DNA of 64,000 nucleotides, from NCBI GenBank assembly GCA_019636615.1, contig JAHBXF010000001.1, forward strand, positions 248,001-312,000, written 5' to 3'. Positions 46,260 through 54,759 of the stretch are shown here, in pieces. The position numbers and the translations under genes were made by a program. How positions within the stretch are numbered: the stretch's first letter is position 1; every line of letters starts with the position of its first letter. The notes under the pieces are model-generated. The model was not told the origin of the DNA. It did not search any database and saw only the letters and a program-made list of their open reading frames with translations. The DNA is from Phycisphaeraceae bacterium (lineage in GTDB: Bacteria; Planctomycetota; Phycisphaerae; Phycisphaerales; UBA1924).

Positions 46260-46266
46260 GGCTCCA

Positions 46267-47271
46267 TCAACGGCGGCCGCGAAGATCGTCCATCATCCGG
46301 TTGCGCCGGGCCAGTTCAGCGTCGAGATGAAATCGGATCGACTGCACACGGCTCTGGAATGAGAGTTCCCGCGATGTGATTTTGCCCTGAGCGTCGTAAC
46401 GCCACTTCGACGTGTTGTCTCGCAGCAGTTCGGCCTCTTCGATCCCGCGGTCGACCAGCCGGATGAGCGATTCAGCGGCGAAAGCGCGGGGCATCGCTCC
46501 GTATCGCGCGGCCCACGAAAACGCGTCGGATCGTGCATCGGCAGGAACAAGTGACGAGGCTTCCTCGGTCGTGTTCCGCAGTCGCGTGGCGAGCGCCGCG
46601 AGCAACTCACGGGCCGCGGTGAGTTTCTCGGCTCGCGCGCGAAGGTCTCGGACTGTCTGGCGGGGTTGAGTGTTGAGTTCAGCAAGGACGGGTTCGATGC
46701 CGGCAAGCACTTCTTCGATCTGGCCGTCGATGTCCAGTCGCAGTTGTTCCAACTCGCCGCGAACGGCAGTGGGCGCGGCATCGGTCGACGGACGCGCTTC
46801 AGGCGCACGCCGCGAAGAACCGGAGGGCGAAGCATGCTGCGCCGGCTGAGTTGGCTCAGACGGCGCTGGGCGCACCGATGGAGCGGACGGGGCGAGAGGA
46901 AGGGGAGTTCGTGTCTGACCGGGCACGGGGCGAGGGCTGGCGGCGCCGTCCGGAGGAGTCTCCGGCCGTGTCGTGTTCTGCGAAAACATGTTGCGGGCGG
47001 AGACTCCCTTCGGCAGCACGCCGGAGATCTGAAAGAGCCTGCCGCCGACGGCGAACACAAGCACGAGGCAGAATCCGAAGTTCGCCGCGGGCTCTGAACG
47101 CCGCACGGCAAGAAAGAGCAGCCAACCAAACCCCGTAGCGAGGAGTATCGGCACCACCATGAAGAGTGCGGCAACGCCCAGGTTCATCCCCGGCCGGTTC
47201 CAGTTCATCGCCATTTGAAGCGCCGCGACAATGAGAAAAATGGCGAGCAACAGCCAGGAGGCCTGCGTCAT
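46267..47271 (-). CDS. membrane protein with coiled coil, unknown
   Basis: 334 residues. Three hydrophobic segments come first (about 5-80: WLLLAIFLIVAALQMAM, FMVVPILLATGFGWLLFLAV, FGFCLVLVFAVG), then a Pro/Ser linker (about 95-160), then a helical, Glu/Arg-rich coiled coil to the end. No family recognised. ATG 47271 begins right before the first helix. It lies divergent to a lipoprotein gene. Confidence 0.65.
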   Translation of the reverse strand: MTQASWLLLAIFLIVAALQMAMNWNRPGMNLGVAALFMVVPILLATGFGWLLFLAVRRSEPAANFGFCLVLVFAVGGRLFQISGVLPKGVSARNMFSQNTTRPETPPDGAASPRPVPGQTRTPLPLAPSAPSVRPAPSEPTQPAQHASPSGSSRRAPEARPSTDAAPTAVRGELEQLRLDIDGQIEEVLAGIEPVLAELNTQPRQTVRDLRARAEKLTAARELLAALATRLRNTTEEASSLVPADARSDAFSWAARYGAMPRAFAAESLIRLVDRGIEEAELLRDNTSKWRYDAQGKITSRELSFQSRVQSIRFHLDAELARRNRMMDDLRGRR

Positions 47272-47436
47272 CGCGAATCCGCGGCGGCGTGGGCACAGAA
47301 CAGCGAGGGAGCATGCTGGTGCACGAGGCGTGGGGCGCATGGATGATTGTTGCTTGCTGCCTCGAAGTGACAAGGCGGCCTGCGTTCCGGCTCTCGGGGG
47401 GTCGGCGTGCGGCTCGGATGGGCCATAGCCTTGTGG

Positions 47437-47838
47437 ATGTTCGCCAGACGCGTCGCCGTTCTGCTGTTCGTGTCGCTCCCCCTGATTGCGATGTTGGGCG
47501 GGTGCGCCGCGTCGCGGTATGATCAACTGCGCAGCAAGTCGGCGAAGATCGACACCGCGCTGACGCGCGAGCGGGACAGGGCCGTGGCGCTGCCGGCGGA
47601 ATCGCCGGTGCGTGCCCAGCGCATCGAACATCTTTCGAGACTGCGGAACGAACTCTCGGCGGTGAACCTGGGCCTGACGGGGGTTCGGCGCGCGATGCCC
47701 GACGACATGCGCGATGTGGCGTACGACGTTCTGGAACAGGCGTACGACACGATCAACTGGAACATTCCGCTGGGGCCGGGGGACGCGCTGAAGCCGATGC
47801 CGAGCCAGTTCAGCGGCGGCGTGCTGAAGTTGAAGTAG
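47437..47838 (+). CDS. predicted lipoprotein, unknown
   Basis: 133 residues. A basic start, a hydrophobic core and the lipobox AMLGGC put the mature N-terminus on a lipidated Cys near residue 23. The rest is mostly helical with heptad-like Leu/Arg/Glu (IEHLSRLRNELSAVNL). GTG 47407 would add ten residues before the signal. The papain-like gene follows 55 nt downstream. Confidence 0.7.
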   Translation: MFARRVAVLLFVSLPLIAMLGGCAASRYDQLRSKSAKIDTALTRERDRAVALPAESPVRAQRIEHLSRLRNELSAVNLGLTGVRRAMPDDMRDVAYDVLEQAYDTINWNIPLGPGDALKPMPSQFSGGVLKLK

Positions 47839-47893
47839 GGTGCGGGCAGATCGCGGGCTTCGGGCGGGCGGACAACAGAACAGGAGCAAGGCG

Positions 47894-48535
47894 ATGACGA
47901 ATCCGAAGAAGATATCTCTGGGCGAGATCGTGGCGGGCGATGTCATGCTCAAGACGGGCATCACGCACGCGTCGCACGTCGCCATCGCGGTTGGGCAGGC
48001 GATCACGAACTGGAGCGGGCAGGGATCGAGTGCGCTGACGGTGCACGGGGCGATCTATGCGGGGCTGGGCTCGGTGATTGAGTCGAGCGGGCCCGGCCTG
48101 CTCCACCAGCCGATTTCAAAGGCGGTGTGGCTGGTGTACCGGTACAGCAACGCGGACGTTGCTTCGATCGCGCTCGACGTGGCGAATACATATTACGCGA
48201 TGTCGCGCAACGCCGGCAACTATACCGGCCAGGCCAAGGGCAACGCGCCCGCGTTCGGGGCGTATTCGACAACTCAGGCCGTCTCGAGCCTTGCGCGCCC
48301 CACGAACGTGAGCCCCTCGGGGGAGCGGGCGAGCAAGGCTATCTGGGATGGGGGCGCGAGGGAGAGTTTCTACTGCAGCAACTTTGTGGTGCGCTGCTAC
48401 GAGGCCGCGGGCCAGACGGCGTCGCCGCCGCAGCGGCCGATCAACGCGGACTATCGCTCCGTATCGCCCAAGGAACTTCAGGCCAGGCTCAACGGCGATC
48501 CACGCTGGCGGCTGATCGGCGCGTATCCGGCGTGA
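47894..48535 (+). CDS. YiiX/NlpC-like papain-fold hydrolase
   Basis: 213 residues. The order His-first, Cys-last marks the permuted papain-like (YiiX/YaeF, NlpC/P60 superfamily) group: GDVMLKTGITHASHVAIAVG supplies the His, SVIESSGPGLLHQPI follows, and ESFYCSNFVVRCYEAAG supplies the Cys nucleophile. Members cleave peptide, amide or acyl bonds. No signal peptide, so probably cytoplasmic or delivered by another route. AGGAG lies 8 nt before ATG 47894. Confidence 0.75.
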   Translation: MTNPKKISLGEIVAGDVMLKTGITHASHVAIAVGQAITNWSGQGSSALTVHGAIYAGLGSVIESSGPGLLHQPISKAVWLVYRYSNADVASIALDVANTYYAMSRNAGNYTGQAKGNAPAFGAYSTTQAVSSLARPTNVSPSGERASKAIWDGGARESFYCSNFVVRCYEAAGQTASPPQRPINADYRSVSPKELQARLNGDPRWRLIGAYPA

Positions 48536-48598
48536 CTGTGACGGGCGGCGCGGTGCGCCCGGGAAGCGTGTGCGGAAACGCCTCGCAGCAGCGATGGG

Positions 48599-48604
48599 TA
48601 TGAT
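48599..48604 (+). promoter_or_regulatory. leaderless-type -10 box (TATGAT) for SDR gene
   Basis: TATGAT lies 8 nt before ATG 48613; no Shine-Dalgarno. Confidence 0.45.
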
Positions 48605-48612
48605 CTTTCTGC

Positions 48613-49425
48613 ATGCAACGACTGAGCGGGAAGACAGCATTGATTACCGGGGCCGCGAGCGGCATCGGGCGTGCGTGCGCCGTGATGTTTGCCGGGCAGG
48701 GGGCGGCGGTGCTTGTGACTGATATCAACCTGCCCGGCGCGCGGGCGGTGGCGGCCGAGATCGGCCGGGCGGCCACGGCGCTGATGCTTGATGTGCGGGT
48801 TGAGGAAGATTGGTCGCGGGCCGTGGCGCGGGCAGTTGAAGCGCACCGGTATCTCGATGTGGTGGTGAACAACGCGGGGATTACCGGGTTTGTTCCGCCG
48901 ATGGGCCCGCACGACCCCGAGCATGCATCGCTTGAGGCGTGGCGCGCGGTTCATGCGACAAACCTGGACGGTGTGTTTCTGGGGTGCAAGCACGCCATCG
49001 GCGCGATGAAGCCGCCGGGTGGGCGAGGCGGGTCGATCATCAATATTTCGTCGCGGTCTGGCCAGGTGGGAATCAGCCGCGCGGCGGCGTACGCCTCGAG
49101 CAAAGCCGGGGTGCGCAATCACAGCAAGACGGTGGCGCTGTACTGCGCGGAGATGGGGTACGGCATCCGGTGCAACTCGATCCACCCCGGGGCCATTCTC
49201 ACGCCGATGTGGGAACCGCTGTTGGGCGAAACGCCCGAAGAGCGGGCCGCGGCGATCGCAGAGTTCACCGCGGAGGTGCCTCTGGGACGCATGGGCGCGC
49301 CGGAGGATGTAGCGGCGATGGCGCTCTATCTGGCGAGCGATGAGTCGCTGTATGTCACGGGATCAGAGTTCGTGATCGATGGCGGCATTCTGGCCGGGTC
49401 TGCGGCGGCGCCCAAGCGGGAGTGA
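48613..49425 (+). CDS. SDR-family oxidoreductase
   Basis: 270 residues, classical short-chain dehydrogenase. NAD(P) site TGAASGIGRA near residue 13; Asp of VTDINL suggests NAD(H); NNAG core; catalytic Ser in INISSRSG and Tyr-x-x-x-Lys in YASSKAG; HPGAILTPMWEPL and a C-terminal GSEFVIDGGILAG. The substrate is unknown; the closest pattern is 3-alpha/7-alpha/cyclohexanol-type dehydrogenases. Confidence 0.9.
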   Translation: MQRLSGKTALITGAASGIGRACAVMFAGQGAAVLVTDINLPGARAVAAEIGRAATALMLDVRVEEDWSRAVARAVEAHRYLDVVVNNAGITGFVPPMGPHDPEHASLEAWRAVHATNLDGVFLGCKHAIGAMKPPGGRGGSIINISSRSGQVGISRAAAYASSKAGVRNHSKTVALYCAEMGYGIRCNSIHPGAILTPMWEPLLGETPEERAAAIAEFTAEVPLGRMGAPEDVAAMALYLASDESLYVTGSEFVIDGGILAGSAAAPKRE

Positions 49426-49596
49426 ACGACAGTGAAAACCGCGGTGTGCGAGCGCTGACTCGCGCGTCGGGTTTCGCCCGCGCTGTGCCGGGTGCTGTGC
49501 GCGGAGGCGCGTGGCTTCACCCTGCGTGTTGCGATGCTGCACGCCTTCGGTATGGGACAAGGTGAACCGCTCTCCGGGTGGCAGCCGGGGGCTGTG

Positions 49597-50334
49597 TCAG
49601 GCCCGACGGCGGCGCGCGGCGCCGAGAAGCCCGAGGGCCAGGAGTGACGCCGCGCCGGGCGCGGGCACCAGGCGCGTCGCGACGATCGACCCTGTGAGCC
49701 GGGTTTCGACGCCCGTTCCGTTGCCGAAGAGGATGAGTTGGGCATCGATAGGGATGATCAGGGTTTCGACCGGGCCGTCTGCGGAGAGTGACACCTGCGC
49801 GGCCGAGGTGTTTGCGCTGGTGATGCCGGCAAGGGAGAGGGCGTCGGTCTGGCTGCCGCTGAAGAAGGGGAAGATGCCGGCGCTCTGGCCTGTGTATGCC
49901 ACGCTTCCGGCGAAGGGTGCGCCGTGCGTCGCCGCGCCGGTGGGCAGGTCGAGGGTGATATCGAACATGCGGTTGTTGGCCATGCCGTTGTTGGACCAGG
50001 TGGTGATGCCGTAGACATCGACAGCGCCCGGGCCCAGGGGAAGGAAGGGGCCGGCGGTGTTGGCCAGACCCGTGATGCTGCTGCCGCCGGCGAGGGTCAG
50101 GGTTGAGTCTGACAGGGTGCCGGAGATGGTGCCGCCGAACCGGGCGAGGAGGGACCCTTCGCCCTGGGGGGAAAAGCCGAAGACAGAGCCGTTGAAGTAG
50201 TACCGAACGGCCCCGCTGAGGGCGAGTTCGCTGCGGCTAGGATCTATCTGATAGGTCACGTGTGCGGCCTGGGCGGCGGCGGTCAGGGTGAATGCCGCGA
50301 TCAGTCCCGACACGATGTTGTTGCAACGGTTCAT
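49597..50334 (-). CDS. PEP-CTERM-like exported protein
   Basis: 245 residues. Signal peptide (to AAQA), a beta-rich middle, and the tail VPAPGAASLLALGLLGAARRRRA: short Pro motif, hydrophobic helix and Arg cluster, the PEP-CTERM sorting form used with exosortase. The body has no recognised domain. A 14-bp palindrome CTGCCGCGCGGCAG lies about 43 nt upstream of its start (50377-50390). Confidence 0.8.
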   Translation of the reverse strand: MNRCNNIVSGLIAAFTLTAAAQAAHVTYQIDPSRSELALSGAVRYYFNGSVFGFSPQGEGSLLARFGGTISGTLSDSTLTLAGGSSITGLANTAGPFLPLGPGAVDVYGITTWSNNGMANNRMFDITLDLPTGAATHGAPFAGSVAYTGQSAGIFPFFSGSQTDALSLAGITSANTSAAQVSLSADGPVETLIIPIDAQLILFGNGTGVETRLTGSIVATRLVPAPGAASLLALGLLGAARRRRA

Positions 50335-50425
50335 GGTTTCTCTCTTCTACTTGGTGTTTCGCTGAAGTCTCTCACCTGCCGCGCGGCAGAGCGCGGGCCG
50401 ACATCCTCTCTGCGATGCCCCGGGA

Positions 50426-51025
50426 GTGCGCGTGCAAGAAAAAGGCTCAGAATTGCGCGGCGAGAGGGATGCGGGGGTCGGCGCGTCCGAGAACGTGCTG
50501 CCCGGGAACGAACTCTTTGAGCGGCTGTACAGCCAACTGCGCGACCTGGCGGACCGGCAGATTCGCCACGAGAGGCCCGGCCTGACGCTTGGGCCCACGG
50601 CGCTGGTGCACGAGGCGTATCTGCGGCTGAGCACCGGCGGGCAGACGTGGCCCAGCGAGCGGTACTTCTATGCGGCGGCGGCCGAAGCCATGCGGCGGAT
50701 TCTCATCGAGCGTGCGCGCCGTGTGAGCCGGCAGAAGCACGGCGGGGGGCGCAGCGCTCAGTCGCTCGACGGGGTGGAGGTCGGCGGAGCGCCGGCGGAC
50801 CCCGAGTCGCTGCTGTCGCTGCACGAGGCTCTGGATGACCTGAGGGCGCACGACCCGGACTTGTGCGACCTGGTCATGCTGCGTTACTTCGGGGGGCTGA
50901 CGGTTGAACAGATCGCGCCGCTGGTGGGGCGGTCGGAGCGGAGCGTGAAATATGACTGGGCCGCTGCACGCGCGTGGCTCATCCGTCGCATGAAGACCGG
51001 GGAGAAAGACACCCCGCCGAGATGA
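50426..51025 (+). CDS. ECF-type sigma factor
   Basis: 199 residues. Sigma region 2 at about 30-110 (LYSQLRDLADRQIRHERPG, YFYAAAAEAMRRILIERARR) and region 4 at about 130-190 (DLVMLRYFGGLTVEQIAPLVGRSERSVKYDWAAARAWL). This is the planctomycete/acidobacterial ECF group found beside Ser/Thr kinases. GTG 50426 is listed, but GTG 50432 with GGGAG at 50422-50426 may be the true start. The stop overlaps the kinase start as ATGA (51022-51025). Confidence 0.88.
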   Translation: MRVQEKGSELRGERDAGVGASENVLPGNELFERLYSQLRDLADRQIRHERPGLTLGPTALVHEAYLRLSTGGQTWPSERYFYAAAAEAMRRILIERARRVSRQKHGGGRSAQSLDGVEVGGAPADPESLLSLHEALDDLRAHDPDLCDLVMLRYFGGLTVEQIAPLVGRSERSVKYDWAAARAWLIRRMKTGEKDTPPR

Positions 51026-54000
51026 ACGAGTCCACATCCATCCTTCAGCGGGTGAAGACCATCGTCGGGGAAGCGCTGGAACTCCCAGAGTCTGAGCGTG
51101 GCGGTTTTCTTGATGCGCGTTGCCATGACGATGAGAGGTTGCGGGCCGAGGCGGACTCGCTGCTGGCCGCGGCGGCCTCAACGGGTGCGCTGCTGCACCC
51201 CGACGCGGACGCATGGGTTGGCGCGTCGCGCGTGGGGTTCGCGGCGCCCGTGGCGGGTCGGCTGGGTGGGTTTGAGATCATCCGGCTCATCGCGCAGGGG
51301 CCCGCCAGCGCGGTGTATGAAGCCCGTCAGGCCAGGCCGGAGCGCACGGTGGCGCTGAAAGTGCTGCACGCGCTGCCGCTGCTGGGGCCAGACCCGAGGT
51401 TCTGGCTGGAGGCCGCGGCGGCGGCGCGGGTGGAGCACCCGAATGTGGTGCGCATCTATGAGGTGGGCGTGCTTGAGGCGGGGCCGGGGCATCGCGCACC
51501 GTACATCGCGATGGAACTGGTTGATGGGGTGGCGATCACCGCGTATGCACGCGGGCGCGGGCTGGGGGTGTGGGAGATTGTGTCGCTGCTGCTCAAAGTG
51601 GCCGCGGGGGTGGCCCGTGTTCATCAGTGCGGCGTGATACACCGAGATCTGAAGCCGTCGAACGTGCTTGTGGACGCGGGGGGCGAGCCCCGCGTGCTGG
51701 ATTTCGGCATTGCGCGGCTGGTGAGCGGCCCCGACACGGACTGGCGGACGCAGGACGGGGTGATGCTGGGCACGCCGGGGTATATCAGCCCCGAGCAGGT
51801 CGAGCGTCCGGCAGAGGTTGACGTTCGTGCGGATGTCTGGGCGCTGGGCGCGATGGCCTATGAACTGCTGGCCGGGCGCGTGCCGTTTGACCCGCAAGAG
51901 AGTTCGGCGCTCGACGCGATGCGTCGCGTGGTGAACGAAGACCCCCCACCGCTGCGGCGGATCGCGCCGCACGTGCCGGCCGATCTTGAAGCGGTGGTGA
52001 TGAAAGCGCTGGCGCGCGAGCCGCGCGATCGGTATGACTCGGTCCTGGCGTTTGCGGAAGATCTGGAGAACGCGCGGGCGTGCCTCCCGGTTCGTGCGCG
52101 GCGTGGGACGGTGCTGTATCGGGCGAGCGTCTTTGCGCGAAGGCGGGCCGCGGCGCTGCTTGTGGGGGCCGGGCTGCTTGCCGGCGTCATCGCCGTGGGC
52201 GCGGGGCAGGTTGCCTCGTGGCGCGAAGCGGCGCGGGAGCGGGATCGCGCGGTCGCGGTGATCGAACTGCTGCGCGGGATGATCTCGTCGGCCGATCCGA
52301 ACTTCGGGCACCGTGACGTGCTGATGCGCGATGCGCTGGCGGGCGTCGAGGCGCGTCTGGACGCGGGGCTTTCAGATCATCCGTTGACGCTGGCGGATGT
52401 GCGTTCGCTCATGGGGCGGCTGTGCTTTGCGCTGGCCGAGTATGAGCGGTCGCGGGCGCATCTTGAGGGCGCCATCGCGCTGCGCATGTCGGCGGGCGCG
52501 GGTGAAACGCCGGAGGCGGTGTCTGATGCCGCCGCGCTGGCGCAGACCTTGCGGTGGCTCTATGAGCCGCTGGCGGCGGAGAAGATCGCGGCCGGTGCGC
52601 GAGACACCGGGGTGAAAAGGTTGGGTGCGCGGCACCCTGCCACGCTCGACGCCCGCGAGGCGCTTGCGGGGTGCTGGCACGATCTTCGCCGCACGGAAGT
52701 GGCGCTGCAAGAATACACGGCTGTGCTGGCCGCGCGGGAGAATATTCAGGGGCCGGCCGGCGAGGGCACGCTGGCGTGCCGCGCGAACCGGGCCTCGCTT
52801 CTGTCGGACATGGGGCGGTATGAACAGAGCGAGGCGGAACTGCGTGAGATTCTTCGGCTGCGGGCGGAGTTGAACCCGGGCTCGCTCGAATCGCTGACGG
52901 CCCGGACGAATCTGGCCGGTGTAGTCGCTGAGCAGGGCAGGCTGGAAGAGGCTGTGTCGCTGCTGCGCGAGACGCTCTCGGGTGCGGGCGCGGCGCTTGG
53001 CCCCACCCACCCGACCACGCTCGTCGCGAGCGGGAACCTCATCGAGTTTCTGCGTCGGATGGGGCACGAGGATCGGGCGATGGCCCTGGCGGAGGAGCAG
53101 TTTGAGCATTGCCTGCGCCACCTCGGGTGGTCTCACGACCTGACGGCCAACGCGCTCAGCGGGTATGTGTCGTCGCTCATCCGGGCGGGTGAGGCGGCAC
53201 GGGCGCTGGGGTTGACAACACGTGCCGTGGTCGAGTGCGGCAGAACCCTGCCGCCCGAGAACGCCGTTCGCGTCCGGGCGTCTTCGATGCACGCCGCGGC
53301 CCTGGCGGCGGCGGGGAGGTTTGAAGAGGCGGAGACCGTATACCGCGAGGCGGTGAACGGTCTGGGAATGTCGCTGGGGCCGCCGCACCGGCAGACGCTG
53401 ACGACGCGCAACAACATGGCGGTCGCGATGATCGACGCGGGCGAGGCGGCGCGGGCGCGGGCAGAACTGCGTGCGGTGCTCGATGCGGTGCGTGAGCAGG
53501 GCTACGCCGAGATGGAGGGTGTGGTGCAGCGCAACCTGGGCCGCGCGCTGCTCGAATCGGGTGATCTGGCGGGGGCTGGGGTTGAACTCGCTGGGGCTCG
53601 CGACCTGAGCCTGAGCAGGCAGGAATCGGGCAACGCGGCCGTGTGCGAGGAACTGCTGACGCGGTGGCGAGCCTTGCATAGGGTGACGACGAGCCGCGTG
53701 GAGCCGTTGCCGGCGCTGAGCGCGCTCTTCCGTGCAGAGGCTCGCTGGAGGGGCGGCGACTGCGCATCGACCGTGGACCTGGGCCACGAGCGCACGCTGT
53801 GGCTGATGGGGGACAGTTTCATCGCGCCGGAGGGCGGCGCGTCGCGCGCGGGTTCGCGGATGATCAGGAACTCGATCGCGGTTCAGACCGGGCACGACCC
53901 ATCGCGGGCGCAGATGCGGTTCTATTGGCGGACAGGAACCGACGGGGCCCCGGGCGATTTCTTTCCTTTCGGGGGTGATCGCTGGCTCTGGCCGGGATCG

Positions 54001-54738
54001 GGCGTGCGCGTGGGAGAGGTGCTTCTGCTGTTTCTCATCGAGGTCAAGGCGGTCAGCGGCGGGCTGGGCTTTGAGACGGCGGGCTCGCACGCGGTGCTGA
54101 TCGAGAACCCCGACGACGACCCGTTGTCGTGGCGGTCGCGCGTGGTCGATGTGCCGGCGAACCCCTGGGGGATTGCCGTTGGCTTTGGCGCGCTGGTTGT
54201 AGAGGGCGAGATGCTCGTGTCGCTCAGCCCGCGTGAGCCGGGCGACAAAGCGGTCTTCGCGCTGCGCTGGCCGCTGGCGCGCGCGGCGGCGGGTGATCTG
54301 GCGTTGCCGCAATGGTGGACCGGGGCGGGGTGGAGCGAACGTGTGGAAGAGGCAGGGCCCCGGCCGCTGTGGCGCCACGGGCAGACAGAGTTCTCGGTGC
54401 ACTTTGATGCCGCGCTGGGGCAGTACATCGCGGTGAGCGTGGATGGATTCGGCTCGACGAACATCATCGCGCGGGTTGGCGCGGGGTTGACGGGCCCGTG
54501 GTCGTCGCCGGTGGTGCTCACGCGTCCGCCCGAGTCTTCTCGGCGGGGCGTGCTGGTGTACTCGGCGAAGGCGCACGCGCACCTGGGGGGCGGGCGGGGT
54601 GGATGGGTGATCACGTACGCCAGCAACACGCTGGACTTCGGCGCGCTGGTGGCGGATGAGACGCTGTATTACCCGCACTGTGTGCTGGTGCAACCGCTGA
54701 CCGCAGACGAAGCCCCCGTGTGGCCGCCCCCGCGGTGA
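51022..54738 (+). CDS. Ser/Thr kinase with TPR and C-terminal glycosidase-like propeller
   Basis: 1238 residues. Kinase domain at about 75-350: a degenerate Gly-loop (LIAQGPASAVYEA), Lys113 in VALKV, HRDLKPSN with Asp209, DFG at Asp227, SPEQ and a helical C-lobe. One membrane helix (about 378-398, LLVGAGLLAGVIAVGAG). A TPR-like region (about 420-880) has repeats such as TLVASGNLIEFLRRMG. From ~895 a domain with LWLMGDSFI, MIRNSIAVQTG and FFPFGGDRWLWPGSG resembles DUF4185/DUF5005 (five-bladed propeller of the GH43 type). The last two parts lie outside the cytoplasm by topology. It is coupled to the sigma factor by a 4-nt overlap, so the kinase may control it. Confidence 0.8.
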   Translation: MNESTSILQRVKTIVGEALELPESERGGFLDARCHDDERLRAEADSLLAAAASTGALLHPDADAWVGASRVGFAAPVAGRLGGFEIIRLIAQGPASAVYEARQARPERTVALKVLHALPLLGPDPRFWLEAAAAARVEHPNVVRIYEVGVLEAGPGHRAPYIAMELVDGVAITAYARGRGLGVWEIVSLLLKVAAGVARVHQCGVIHRDLKPSNVLVDAGGEPRVLDFGIARLVSGPDTDWRTQDGVMLGTPGYISPEQVERPAEVDVRADVWALGAMAYELLAGRVPFDPQESSALDAMRRVVNEDPPPLRRIAPHVPADLEAVVMKALAREPRDRYDSVLAFAEDLENARACLPVRARRGTVLYRASVFARRRAAALLVGAGLLAGVIAVGAGQVASWREAARERDRAVAVIELLRGMISSADPNFGHRDVLMRDALAGVEARLDAGLSDHPLTLADVRSLMGRLCFALAEYERSRAHLEGAIALRMSAGAGETPEAVSDAAALAQTLRWLYEPLAAEKIAAGARDTGVKRLGARHPATLDAREALAGCWHDLRRTEVALQEYTAVLAARENIQGPAGEGTLACRANRASLLSDMGRYEQSEAELREILRLRAELNPGSLESLTARTNLAGVVAEQGRLEEAVSLLRETLSGAGAALGPTHPTTLVASGNLIEFLRRMGHEDRAMALAEEQFEHCLRHLGWSHDLTANALSGYVSSLIRAGEAARALGLTTRAVVECGRTLPPENAVRVRASSMHAAALAAAGRFEEAETVYREAVNGLGMSLGPPHRQTLTTRNNMAVAMIDAGEAARARAELRAVLDAVREQGYAEMEGVVQRNLGRALLESGDLAGAGVELAGARDLSLSRQESGNAAVCEELLTRWRALHRVTTSRVEPLPALSALFRAEARWRGGDCASTVDLGHERTLWLMGDSFIAPEGGASRAGSRMIRNSIAVQTGHDPSRAQMRFYWRTGTDGAPGDFFPFGGDRWLWPGSGVRVGEVLLLFLIEVKAVSGGLGFETAGSHAVLIENPDDDPLSWRSRVVDVPANPWGIAVGFGALVVEGEMLVSLSPREPGDKAVFALRWPLARAAAGDLALPQWWTGAGWSERVEEAGPRPLWRHGQTEFSVHFDAALGQYIAVSVDGFGSTNIIARVGAGLTGPWSSPVVLTRPPESSRRGVLVYSAKAHAHLGGGRGGWVITYASNTLDFGALVADETLYYPHCVLVQPLTADEAPVWPPPR

Positions 54739-54747
54739 GGCATCTAC

Positions 54748-54753
54748 TACTCT
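54748..54753 (+). promoter_or_regulatory. leaderless-type -10 box (TACTCT) for Kef-type gene
   Basis: TACTCT lies 6 nt before ATG 54760; an in-frame GTG starts directly after it. No Shine-Dalgarno. Confidence 0.4.
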
Positions 54754-54759
54754 GTGGGC

